Assembly: GCA_018830205.1 (NCBI GenBank)
Contig: JAHJSX010000062.1
Location: forward strand, 1 to 8,231
Length of the DNA stretch: 8,231 nt
Direction: 5' to 3'
Source: an archaeon
Lineage (GTDB): Archaea; Hydrothermarchaeota; Hydrothermarchaeia; Hydrothermarchaeales; Hydrothermarchaeaceae
A program made the translations under genes and the position numbers. The notes below the pieces were generated by a model that did no database searches, had not been told where the DNA came from, and saw only the letters and a program-made list of their open reading frames with translations. Positions 1 to 6,132 of the stretch are shown piece by piece; position 1 is the first letter of the stretch; every line of letters starts with the position of its first letter.

Positions 1-1
1 G

Positions 2-754
2 CCTGTTTATTCAATCGGCATACTGCCGGCAGAAAACGAGGGCGACATATACACCCTGAACACAGCACGGAGTTTGAAAGCGCTTCTTCCAAGCTGCGAT
101 GCCACCATAATAGTCGACAACGGCGCATTCCTGCGCTCCGGCGAGAGTGTAAAGGAGGCCTACGACAGGATAAACGCAGAGGTAGTGAAGCGTATTGGAA
201 TACTCTGCAGGGCAGGGGAGATAAGGTCAAGGAAACAGGTCGGCGAGATGGTCGTTGACGCAAGCGAGGTAATAAACACATTCAGAGGAGGAAACATCTG
301 CAGCATTGGATACGCTTCCGAGGCAGTAAAACGGGATGGCTTTTTCACACGTCTTTTCAAAAAACGCCAGTATGAGATAGGAAAGGCATCAAGGATACTA
401 TCGGTTGCCAAAAGAGCGGTAAAAGGCAGGCTTCTTCTGCCCTGCGATTACAAATCTGCCAACCGGGCATTGATAATTGTAGCTGGCCCGCCGGCCCAGC
501 TTGACAGAAAGGGCATAGAGAAGGCAAGGGAATGGCTCGAGGGCACGATTTCTGGAACCGAGGTAAGAGGGGGCGACTATCCGCTTAGGACAAGCGGCTA
601 CGTTGGATGCGTCGTACTTTTGGCAGGCGTGACGAACGCACCGCGCGTAAAATACATGCTCGAACGGGCAAGAGATGTCCAGGAAAAGATAGGCGCCGCA
701 CCAGAAAGAGAAAAGGACCTCGATTCAATACTTGGGGAAATTGAAAATCTATAG
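2..754 (+). CDS. cetZ: CetZ-family tubulin-like GTPase, C-terminal part (5' end outside window)
   Basis: The frame is open from base 2, so the first visible codon is internal and the N-terminal GTP-binding loops T1-T4 lie off the window; 250 residues remain. Visible residues begin in the T5 region with LPAENEGDIYTLNTARS, typical of CetZ. The H7 helix follows (YDRINAEVV, with the guanine-contacting Asn), then an intact T7 loop VVDASEVINT at about 84-93 whose Glu89 is the expected catalytic acid acting on the GTP of the next subunit. The C-terminal domain has the CetZ hallmarks AGPP...RKGIEKAREW and EVRGGDYP (about 187-194). A charged linker leads to a terminal peptide DLDSILGEI. CetZ proteins are cytoplasmic, membrane-associated polymers that control cell shape and motility in haloarchaea. 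A TTG at 74 is in frame but would discard conserved sequence, so it is not the start. The next gene follows after 11 nt, which suggests an operon. Family assignment is secure; the cellular role here is inferred. Confidence 0.93.
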   Translation, partial: PVYSIGILPAENEGDIYTLNTARSLKALLPSCDATIIVDNGAFLRSGESVKEAYDRINAEVVKRIGILCRAGEIRSRKQVGEMVVDASEVINTFRGGNICSIGYASEAVKRDGFFTRLFKKRQYEIGKASRILSVAKRAVKGRLLLPCDYKSANRALIIVAGPPAQLDRKGIEKAREWLEGTISGTEVRGGDYPLRTSGYVGCVVLLAGVTNAPRVKYMLERARDVQEKIGAAPEREKDLDSILGEIENL

Positions 755-759
755 GGGAG
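754..759 (+). promoter_or_regulatory. Ribosome binding site for the T7-less CetZ-like gene
   Basis: GGGGAG begins on the last base of the upstream stop codon and lies 6 nt before the ATG at 766. It supports this start and translation from a shared transcript. Confidence 0.6.
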
Positions 760-765
760 ATTGAG

Positions 766-1773
766 ATGCTCTCTCTAGTCGGTATTGGAGGGGCCGGTTG
801 TAGAATAGTAGAGCAATTTTACAGAAAAGACCTGGTCGGCAGCATTATCAAAAAGATTTCTTCCGGGGGGGAAACTGTAAGGGGTGTGGCAATTGATACC
901 TCTGATACCATCACAAAACTTAGCAACATCCCTGCGTCCAACATGGTTTTGATTGGCCAAAGCAGGGCAAAGGGGCACGGAACCGGCGGCAGCGTCAGGA
1001 TGGGGAGAAAAATAATGACCGAAGAGCTCGAGCTTGCCATGGGCGCTGTAAGAAAGGCGAACATAGACAAGCCGGAGATGATATTTCTTATCACTGGGAT
1101 AGGCGGCGGCACCGGCACCGGAGGAGGGCCAGTTCTTGCAGAAAGGATTAAAATCACATATAATGTGCCTCTGCTTGGCATAATCGTCCTTCCTGCCAAA
1201 AGCGAGGGCGCCCTTTATACAAAAAACACATTTGAAAATTTCGATGAGTTCATAGAGCCGCTTGACGGCGTTATGCTGCTTGACAACAACGTTCTCGCAA
1301 ACCGCGGCGAGGATTTCGTCACATGCTACAGGATACTTGGAGAGGCGATTTTCAAATTTTTGGGCATGGTCAATCCCGGCGACCTTCTAAGGCTTGTCGA
1401 GGGCGACATATCAACGATAGGATTTATGAGAATGAAGGCCGAGCACATTGCAGTCAAGGATATTCTCGACAGCGTGATACGCAATAACCTCTACTTTGAT
1501 TTGGAGGGCCGCAAATTTGATAAAATAAACCTGATAATCTACGGCAATTTGAGCGAGGTCTATGGCCAGAGCTTTGCGAAAAACTGGGTAAAGGATAAAT
1601 ACGGCGTTGAGGTTGATTATATATTCATGGAGGAAAAAGGGTCTAAATATTTAAATATAGGTTTGGTCATTACGGGTTTAAAGGACGTAAAAAAAGGATT
1701 TGAGATAAAGGAAGACAAAAAAGCCGTGTCAGATCTCGATGATTTGCTCGGAGATATAAAACCATTGTTCTAG
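766..1773 (+). CDS. Divergent CetZ/FtsZ-like protein with deleted T7 catalytic loop
   Basis: A 335-residue tubulin-superfamily protein. The nucleotide-binding half looks sound: T1 GIGGAGCRI (7-14), a CetZ-type T3 stretch VLIGQSRAKGHGTGG (61-75) and the tubulin/FtsZ signature GIGGGTGTGG (111-120). The T5 segment VLPAKSEGALYTKNT matches the upstream CetZ. Past that it diverges. H7 reads YRILGEAIF, so the guanine-contacting Asn of the siblings is Leu191, and the segment from H7 to strand ISTIG (215-219) is about 17 residues shorter than in the upstream gene, removing the VVDxSE catalytic loop. The C-terminal domain keeps the fold pattern (INLIIYG, LNIGLVITGL) but lacks EVRGGD. The tail ends DLDDLLGDIKPLF, like the upstream paralogue. 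It may bind nucleotide yet be unable to complete the neighbour's active site, so a modulator or capping subunit is plausible. The ATG start is preceded by GGGGAG at 754-759 overlapping the previous stop. The frame is clean, so it is not a pseudogene. Confidence 0.88.
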   Translation: MLSLVGIGGAGCRIVEQFYRKDLVGSIIKKISSGGETVRGVAIDTSDTITKLSNIPASNMVLIGQSRAKGHGTGGSVRMGRKIMTEELELAMGAVRKANIDKPEMIFLITGIGGGTGTGGGPVLAERIKITYNVPLLGIIVLPAKSEGALYTKNTFENFDEFIEPLDGVMLLDNNVLANRGEDFVTCYRILGEAIFKFLGMVNPGDLLRLVEGDISTIGFMRMKAEHIAVKDILDSVIRNNLYFDLEGRKFDKINLIIYGNLSEVYGQSFAKNWVKDKYGVEVDYIFMEEKGSKYLNIGLVITGLKDVKKGFEIKEDKKAVSDLDDLLGDIKPLF

Positions 1774-1777
1774 GAGG
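1772..1777 (+). promoter_or_regulatory. Strong Shine-Dalgarno for the anchored coiled-coil gene
   Basis: AGGAGG starts inside the TAG stop of the preceding gene and stands 9 nt before the ATG at 1787. It is the best Shine-Dalgarno match in the cluster and suggests this product may be made in relatively large amounts from the polycistronic message. Confidence 0.7.
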
Positions 1778-1786
1778 AAAAAAAGG

Positions 1787-2596
1787 ATGAAAAAGGTAAT
1801 AATCATTCTCACTGTTTTGCTCAGTATGGGTATTGCGAGCGCTGCTTCCCCTGATTACCTGAAGGCAAGCGCATCGGATGTTTCACCGTCAAGTTCGGCG
1901 AGAATTGACCAGCCAGTCATTGCTACAATGAGCCTTGAGAGAATTGGAACAGTTCCTGATGTGGCAAAAATAACAATTGTAACTGACCTTGACAGCCCAA
2001 GGGCAGAAGTAACCATAGACAATGTCACCGAAGATTACGGTCTGAAGGAGTTTGAGATTACCCTTTCTTCAGAAGGAGTAAGCAAGATAGACATAAGAAT
2101 CAACGGTTATGCCCCGCGCGTTGAAAAACAGACAGACATCAAAGTAATAGAAGTAACGACTCATGTCGAATATAAAGGAGAGGAGGCCGAGGACCAGAGC
2201 GATGGCTCAATCACCCTAACCGTATCTGACACAGAGATAAAAGAAGCGAAGACTACACTTGATGACGCATGGGACAAATACAATGTTGCACGCACCAAAG
2301 TGCTTGACCTTGGCGATGCAGGCATAAACACTGCCGAACTTGAAGCCAGGCTCCAGCAGGCAAGAGAGCTCCTTGACAACGCTGATGTCCAGGAGTCCCA
2401 GGGGGACATAGAATCTTCAAAGGTGCTGGCACAGGGCGCCACGACAATATTGAATGGAATCATCCTGGATGCAGAAAAGAGCGGCGTTGGGCCGGTGCAA
2501 ATGGACATTAAAAGATACCTCGTCATTGCCGGAGCGGTTATCGTTGTTTTAATCGTGGCCCTTTTCATAAAAAGCAAAAGAGAAGAGCTGGGTTAG
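1787..2596 (+). CDS. Secreted coiled-coil protein with C-terminal membrane anchor
   Basis: The function is not recognised. The 269-residue protein begins with a Sec-type signal peptide (basic MKK, hydrophobic 4-17, probable cleavage near ASAA at 17-20). A beta-rich, Ig-like region follows at about 25-128. Next comes a strongly helical charged segment (about 149-232) with two helices separated by a turn near Gly176-Gly179, likely a helical hairpin or coiled coil. One hydrophobic helix (about 244-261, YLVIAGAVIVVLIVALFI) is followed by a short basic tail KSKREELG. Predicted topology is therefore outside the cell, anchored, with only about eight residues in the cytoplasm. There are no cysteines. 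It sits between two CetZ-like genes, 13 nt after one and 53 nt before the next, so it is a candidate envelope partner of the cytoskeletal proteins, perhaps linking polymer to the surface layer. That link is inference from position only. Topology is well supported; the fold assignments are tentative. Confidence 0.85.
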   Translation: MKKVIIILTVLLSMGIASAASPDYLKASASDVSPSSSARIDQPVIATMSLERIGTVPDVAKITIVTDLDSPRAEVTIDNVTEDYGLKEFEITLSSEGVSKIDIRINGYAPRVEKQTDIKVIEVTTHVEYKGEEAEDQSDGSITLTVSDTEIKEAKTTLDDAWDKYNVARTKVLDLGDAGINTAELEARLQQARELLDNADVQESQGDIESSKVLAQGATTILNGIILDAEKSGVGPVQMDIKRYLVIAGAVIVVLIVALFIKSKREELG

Positions 2597-2636
2597 GCTC
2601 ACGCTTAATTTGGTCAGGGTACAATCACGAGGAAAA

Positions 2637-2641
2637 GAGGT
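2637..2641 (+). promoter_or_regulatory. Ribosome binding site deciding the GTG start of the third CetZ-like gene
   Basis: GAGGT sits 8 nt before the GTG at 2650. This spacing, together with the T1 glycine loop beginning at residue 7, supports the GTG as the real start rather than a later ATG. Confidence 0.55.
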
Positions 2642-2649
2642 AGATTTAC

Positions 2650-3816
2650 GTGAGGCCTTTCATAGTTGGCGTTGGACGTGCTGGCACACGGATTGCAAAT
2701 TTATTCCTTCTTAAAGGGTACAAGGGGATACTTCTTGATTCAGAGAGGTCGGACCTCGTCTACTTCCCCTATAAATACAAAATCCTGCTTGGCGAGAAAT
2801 TCGTAGATGGCAACGGCACAGGAAAAGACCTTGACCTCGGCAGAAAAATAATGGATGCCGAAAAATACAATATCGTCGACAGGATGGACCAGGTAAAAGA
2901 TACTGACATGGACTCCATTTTTGTTTTTTCAGGGATGGGCGGCGGCACCGGAGGCGCAGTCGACATCCTGATCGAGGAGCTGCGGAAAAGCTATACTGAA
3001 CCCGTGTACTACACGGGTATAATGCCCTCGGTCGAAGACTACGACAACGTCCTCATAAACTTTTCAGAAAATTTCAAAAGGCTTGGCGCAAGCGCTCACG
3101 CAATATTTCCCATAGACACAGACCTCCTCAGGGGCGACAGGAGGCTCCGGGGGATGTACAACCTGATAAACAAGCAGATATTTTCATACTTTTTTAACCT
3201 ATTCCAGATTGGCGATTACCGTTCCCGGGAAGAGCTTGGAAAAAACGTCCTGGGCACAACGGACGTAATAAACACCCTTGCCGGCGTAAGCACGATTGGC
3301 GTTGGGTCATACGGGCTCGATGAAGACGAATTCAGGCTGTCAAAACACCAGGAGAACGTAGACAAGCCAGAGCTTGTCGTCTCCCTTACGAAGAAGGCCG
3401 TGGAGGAAACGCTTCTGCATTTTGATATCAAGGGGGCCAATAGGGCCATGGCCGTAGTGTACGGCCCAAAAAGATATCTTGATTTTCTTGGGAGCATCCC
3501 GGCACGGCTGTGGGTGGAGAAAAACATTGGAGGGGTTGAGGTAAGGGGCGGCGACATCCCATCCCCGGGCAAGAAAAACTTTGAGGTCATGGTGCTCTTA
3601 TCAGGAATCAAGAAGTCTGAAAGACTTCGCTACCTTTACCAGCTTGGCAAGATTCAAAAAGACAAAGGCGCGTATTCTGAAAAAATCTCACAGGTCTTTG
3701 ATAGGCTGAAGATGCTCAATTCAAAGATTGATGCAGCAGGTGACGATTCCAAGTCCATATACGACGACTTAAAAGGCATCATGGACGAGGGGGCAAATGA
3801 CAAAGAGTCAATTTAA
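2650..3816 (+). CDS. Divergent CetZ-like protein with altered T4 and T7 loops
   Basis: A 388-residue tubulin-superfamily paralogue. T1 reads GVGRAGTRIANLF (7-19), T3 DGNGTGKDLDLGRKI (53-67) and the signature SGMGGGTGGAVD (94-105). That last motif is one residue shorter than the GGGTGTGGGP of the preceding paralogue and lacks its final Gly-Gly. H7 retains the guanine-contacting Asn (NLINKQIF). The T7 loop is VLGTTDVINTL (200-210): against VVDASEVINTF in the first gene, the first Asp is Gly and the catalytic Glu is Asp. The C-terminal domain is clearly CetZ-like (ANRAMAVVYGP at 263-273, VEVRGGDIPSP at 296-306). A helical, lysine-rich tail from about 325 runs to an acidic end containing IYDDLKGIM. 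It could bind and perhaps slowly hydrolyse GTP. The GTG start follows a good ribosome site. Its end overlaps the membrane-protein gene by 20 nt, which suggests translational coupling and a functional pairing. Confidence 0.9.
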   Translation: MRPFIVGVGRAGTRIANLFLLKGYKGILLDSERSDLVYFPYKYKILLGEKFVDGNGTGKDLDLGRKIMDAEKYNIVDRMDQVKDTDMDSIFVFSGMGGGTGGAVDILIEELRKSYTEPVYYTGIMPSVEDYDNVLINFSENFKRLGASAHAIFPIDTDLLRGDRRLRGMYNLINKQIFSYFFNLFQIGDYRSREELGKNVLGTTDVINTLAGVSTIGVGSYGLDEDEFRLSKHQENVDKPELVVSLTKKAVEETLLHFDIKGANRAMAVVYGPKRYLDFLGSIPARLWVEKNIGGVEVRGGDIPSPGKKNFEVMVLLSGIKKSERLRYLYQLGKIQKDKGAYSEKISQVFDRLKMLNSKIDAAGDDSKSIYDDLKGIMDEGANDKESI

Positions 3817-4330
3817 TAACCCCAGATTTAAAAAAAGATACGTCCTTTTTGGGACCCTGTTAATACTCCTGGCTTACATCACTCTTTTCAGGCCCTCGCT
3901 TGAGGGGGCCATCATTGCCTCAGCCGTATGGCTTGCATATTTCACAGGCATTATAGCGCTTTTTTTCGGAGTCGTCTTCTCGATTTTTGGATATATTACG
4001 GCGCTGCCAATCATTTCTACTTTGTACGCTTACATCGCCTTCATCCTGGCAAAGATTCACTACATAATCTTCAGGGCGTTTATGGACAGGACCCTCAAGA
4101 GGATGAGGTGGTATAGAAGCCTTGAGCTAAAGGTTAAAAACAGCAAAGCTGTAAAAAAATCAGTCAAGCTCTTTCACGGATTCCTGCTTAGCCTTGGAAT
4201 CGACCGCTCAATGCGTGTAAAGTTCTTTGAGGTCAAAAGGTGCAAATCATGCAAAAAGAACATACCGGCTGATGGGAAGCTGTGCCCCTACTGCGGCGAT
4301 ACGATTAACCAGAACTTACTTCCTGCCTGA
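3797..4330 (+). CDS. Multi-pass membrane protein with C-terminal zinc ribbon
   Basis: No known family is recognised. The 177-residue protein has a short basic N-terminus, a hydrophobic region of three to four membrane segments (about 15-31, then 36-93, which may hold two or three helices), a strongly basic stretch (about 94-148) and a zinc ribbon of two CxxC knuckles, Cys149/Cys152 and Cys163/Cys166. The basic stretch and ribbon should be cytoplasmic. With a basic N-terminus also inside, an even number of helices fits best, so four is favoured over three. The start codon lies inside the end of the preceding CetZ-like gene (20-nt overlap, GAGG at 3786-3789), so the two are probably translated together. 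A membrane protein with a cytosolic protein-binding ribbon beside CetZ-like genes suggests a membrane receptor for the polymer; this is inference. The 3' end overlaps the convergent mptA by 26 nt. An unrelated housekeeping role is possible. Confidence 0.87.
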   Translation: MTKSQFNNPRFKKRYVLFGTLLILLAYITLFRPSLEGAIIASAVWLAYFTGIIALFFGVVFSIFGYITALPIISTLYAYIAFILAKIHYIIFRAFMDRTLKRMRWYRSLELKVKNSKAVKKSVKLFHGFLLSLGIDRSMRVKFFEVKRCKSCKKNIPADGKLCPYCGDTINQNLLPA

Positions 4331-5156
4331 GCTCTTTTAGCGTGCTTGTCCGCTCTGCAATCGCATTGTGCTGGTGGATGGTCTCGAAACTCTCGCTTTT
4401 TGCAAATATTACGCTTTCATCAGGCAGCTCAACGTAATTTCTCATGACATCCATCAGTATCTTTCTCACAACGTCCTCTACAAAATTCGGGTTTTTGCAG
4501 CTCTCAAGCACCACGTGTACTTCGTCCTTTCTTTTCAAGACGTCGTAGACCTTCGCGCTCATCGAGTTTTCAAGAAGCTCAATAACGCCCTCCACCTCAA
4601 GGTTATACTCCTCGGGCACCTCAATATAAAGCGTTGCGATATTGCGCTGGTTGTGGCTTCCTATCGGGACTGCGGCCAATATCTTCTCTGTATCCTCCTT
4701 GGAAAAATCCAGGTTTTCTCTTGCGTGTTCAGTGAGGCCCTCCTGCGCGCAGGGGCAGGACGCAATGCCCATGACTTCCGCCCCTATCATCTTTTTTATC
4801 TTTCCATTCTCGCTCATGGCCCTTGCAAGAATCTTGTATGTTGCCTGGGTCTTCTGCCTGGTTACAGGCGTTTCCCTGTAAACCACGTAATCCGCCTCCA
4901 TTTTCACCTCAGTCTGTTTTGCAAATTTAGAGAGTTCTTTTGCTATCTTTGCGCTAAGCTCCTCAATTGAAGAAATCTCCTCTTTGAGAGCATTGTTTAT
5001 CACCTGGTGGACGTTTTCCTTTACATCTTGCTCGCTCTTCTTCGTGTCTTTGCCAAGCTCCAAAAAGACATCGATTTTTGGCAAAAGAACAACGAGTCCT
5101 GATGGGCGCTTGACTTCTATTAGCCTCTCAATTCCTAAAATCCCGATTCGCTTCAT
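4305..5156 (-). CDS. mptA: GTP cyclohydrolase MptA (type IB/FolE2 family)
   Basis: MptA converts GTP to 7,8-dihydroneopterin 2',3'-cyclic phosphate, the first step of archaeal tetrahydromethanopterin or folate synthesis; it is a cytoplasmic, Fe(II)-dependent enzyme of the T-fold class. Family features seen are KRPSGLVVLLPKIDVFLEL (16-34), the metal/active-site motif SCPCAQE (133-139), SHNQRNIATLYIEV (167-180), the CKNPNFVEDVVRKIL segment and the C-terminal HQHNA motif (261-265). At 283 residues it is somewhat shorter than usual because the N-terminus begins close to the first strand; no earlier start exists, since the in-frame codons upstream are TAT, TGT and then the rfcS stop. The region after IDVFLEL lacks the Ser-Arg motif (HMSR/LSRN type) I associate with the family. 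AGGTG at 5166-5170, within the last codons of rfcS, is its ribosome site, 9 nt before the ATG. It is probably cotranscribed with rfcS. The family call is firm; the exact reaction is likely but unproven. Confidence 0.92.
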   Translation of the reverse strand: MKRIGILGIERLIEVKRPSGLVVLLPKIDVFLELGKDTKKSEQDVKENVHQVINNALKEEISSIEELSAKIAKELSKFAKQTEVKMEADYVVYRETPVTRQKTQATYKILARAMSENGKIKKMIGAEVMGIASCPCAQEGLTEHARENLDFSKEDTEKILAAVPIGSHNQRNIATLYIEVPEEYNLEVEGVIELLENSMSAKVYDVLKRKDEVHVVLESCKNPNFVEDVVRKILMDVMRNYVELPDESVIFAKSESFETIHQHNAIAERTSTLKELRQEVSSG

Positions 5157-5162
5157 ATAACA

Positions 5163-6116
5163 TCACACCTGTTTTCCAAGCCCCACAAACTGGGCGAGCA
5201 GGGCTTCAAGTTGAATCAGCTCGCTCGCACCTTCCTTAATCCTGAAGTCATATTCACCAATTACCCCTACGAGCTTTATTTTGCTCTCCTGGGGAATCTT
5301 CAGCTTGAAAACCTCTTTGTGGAACTGTACCACGACGTCCTCACCGCTGACGCCGGACGCGATGACAAGATTGCGAAGGGCTTCCCGCGCCTTCATGAAG
5401 TCGCCATCAATCGCAATTTGCAGGATGTTTCTAATCTCATCGGGCTTTACCATCCCGCCCACATTATATATGACCTCTTCAGTTATATCCCCGAATGCAG
5501 ACGCCGACTGCAGGAGATTGATTGCCTTCCTGAGGTCCCCTTCGCACATATAGAGAATCGCATCAATCCCGCCATCACTGGCCTTTAGCTTTTCTGCTGT
5601 TTTTATATGCAGGAGCCTCTCTTTTATGTCTTCATCTTTAATCGGGCGGTACCTGAATATGGCGCACCTTGATTGAATGGGCTCAATGATTTTGCTTGAA
5701 TAATTGACCGAGAGTACGAACCTGCAGATGCTGCTGTACCGCTCCATCGTGCGCCTCATTGCATTCTGGGCATCTTTCGTGAGTGCGTCCGCCTCATCAA
5801 GGAATATGATTTTGAAATCACCGCCCATCGAACGCGTCCTTGCAAAGTCCTTTATCTTGCCCCGCACGACGCCTATGCCCCGCTCATCACTCGCATTGAG
5901 CTCCAGAAAATTTGAATGCCAATCTTTGCCAAAAAGCCCTCTTGCAAGCGCAAGCGCTGCCGTGGTCTTTCCTGTACCGGGCGGCCCTGCAAAGAGCAGA
6001 TTGGGCATGTTCTTTGTCAAAACGTACCCCTTGAGCCTTCCGACAATCGCGTCCTGGCCGACAATGTCCTCTACTTTTTCAGGCCTGTATTTTTCTACCC
6101 AGATGGCGTCAATCAT
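5163..6116 (-). CDS. rfcS: Replication factor C small subunit
   Basis: RfcS is the AAA+ subunit of the archaeal clamp loader, which with the large subunit opens the PCNA ring and loads it at primer-template junctions using ATP. The protein is 317 residues, normal for the family, and complete. Visible motifs are the N-terminal RFC box WVEKYRP (6-12), Walker A GPPGTGKT (44-51), the LNASDERG stretch (73-80), Walker B IIFLDEAD (103-110), sensor-1 region FVLSVNYSS (133-141), the SRC motif (149-151, arginine finger) and sensor-2 GDLRKAINLLQ. The C-terminal third is the helical collar domain. No intein interrupts the Walker A or SRC sites where archaeal RFC inteins occur. The ATG at 6116 lies about 26 nt from the centre of a TATA box in the divergent promoter, so its mRNA is probably leaderless. 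mptA follows after 6 nt in the same frame. Identification is very secure. Confidence 0.97.
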   Translation of the reverse strand: MIDAIWVEKYRPEKVEDIVGQDAIVGRLKGYVLTKNMPNLLFAGPPGTGKTTAALALARGLFGKDWHSNFLELNASDERGIGVVRGKIKDFARTRSMGGDFKIIFLDEADALTKDAQNAMRRTMERYSSICRFVLSVNYSSKIIEPIQSRCAIFRYRPIKDEDIKERLLHIKTAEKLKASDGGIDAILYMCEGDLRKAINLLQSASAFGDITEEVIYNVGGMVKPDEIRNILQIAIDGDFMKAREALRNLVIASGVSGEDVVVQFHKEVFKLKIPQESKIKLVGVIGEYDFRIKEGASELIQLEALLAQFVGLGKQV

Positions 6117-6132
6117 CGAAAGAAATTACTAT

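Noticed and set aside
74..76. TTG as the start of the first CetZ gene
   Set aside because: The frame is open to the window edge and the upstream residues are highly conserved CetZ sequence, so the gene is cut by the window, not short.
819..1199. 126-codon open frame antisense to the second CetZ-like gene
   Set aside because: Its proline-rich product is the reverse reading of the glycine-rich GTP loops; a shadow frame.
1647..1658. 12-bp AT palindrome (ATATTTAAATAT) as an internal promoter for the anchored coiled-coil gene
   Set aside because: It resembles a TATA box, but it encodes ordinary sequence (KYLNI) in the preceding gene and would leave a leader of about 100 nt; unsupported without transcript data.
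766..1773. Second CetZ-like gene as a decaying pseudogene
   Set aside because: The frame is intact, the ribosome site is good, the GTP loops are conserved and the C-terminal peptide is retained; the deletion is confined to T7, which looks selected rather than decayed.
2603..2611. Weak TATA-like GCTTAATTT in the 53-nt gap before the third CetZ-like gene
   Set aside because: Poor match to an archaeal TATA box with no clear BRE; the gap may simply be a spacer in one operon.
1..4330. Assignment of the cluster to the described FtsZl1 membrane-remodelling system
   Set aside because: The partners differ: no vWA, separate GTPase or OmpA-type protein is present, and the paralogues carry CetZ motifs such as EVRGGD and IGQSRxKGHG.
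4368..4970. 200-codon open frame antisense to mptA
   Set aside because: Lies wholly opposite a well-conserved enzyme gene, has no ribosome site or recognisable domain and an unlikely composition; a shadow frame.
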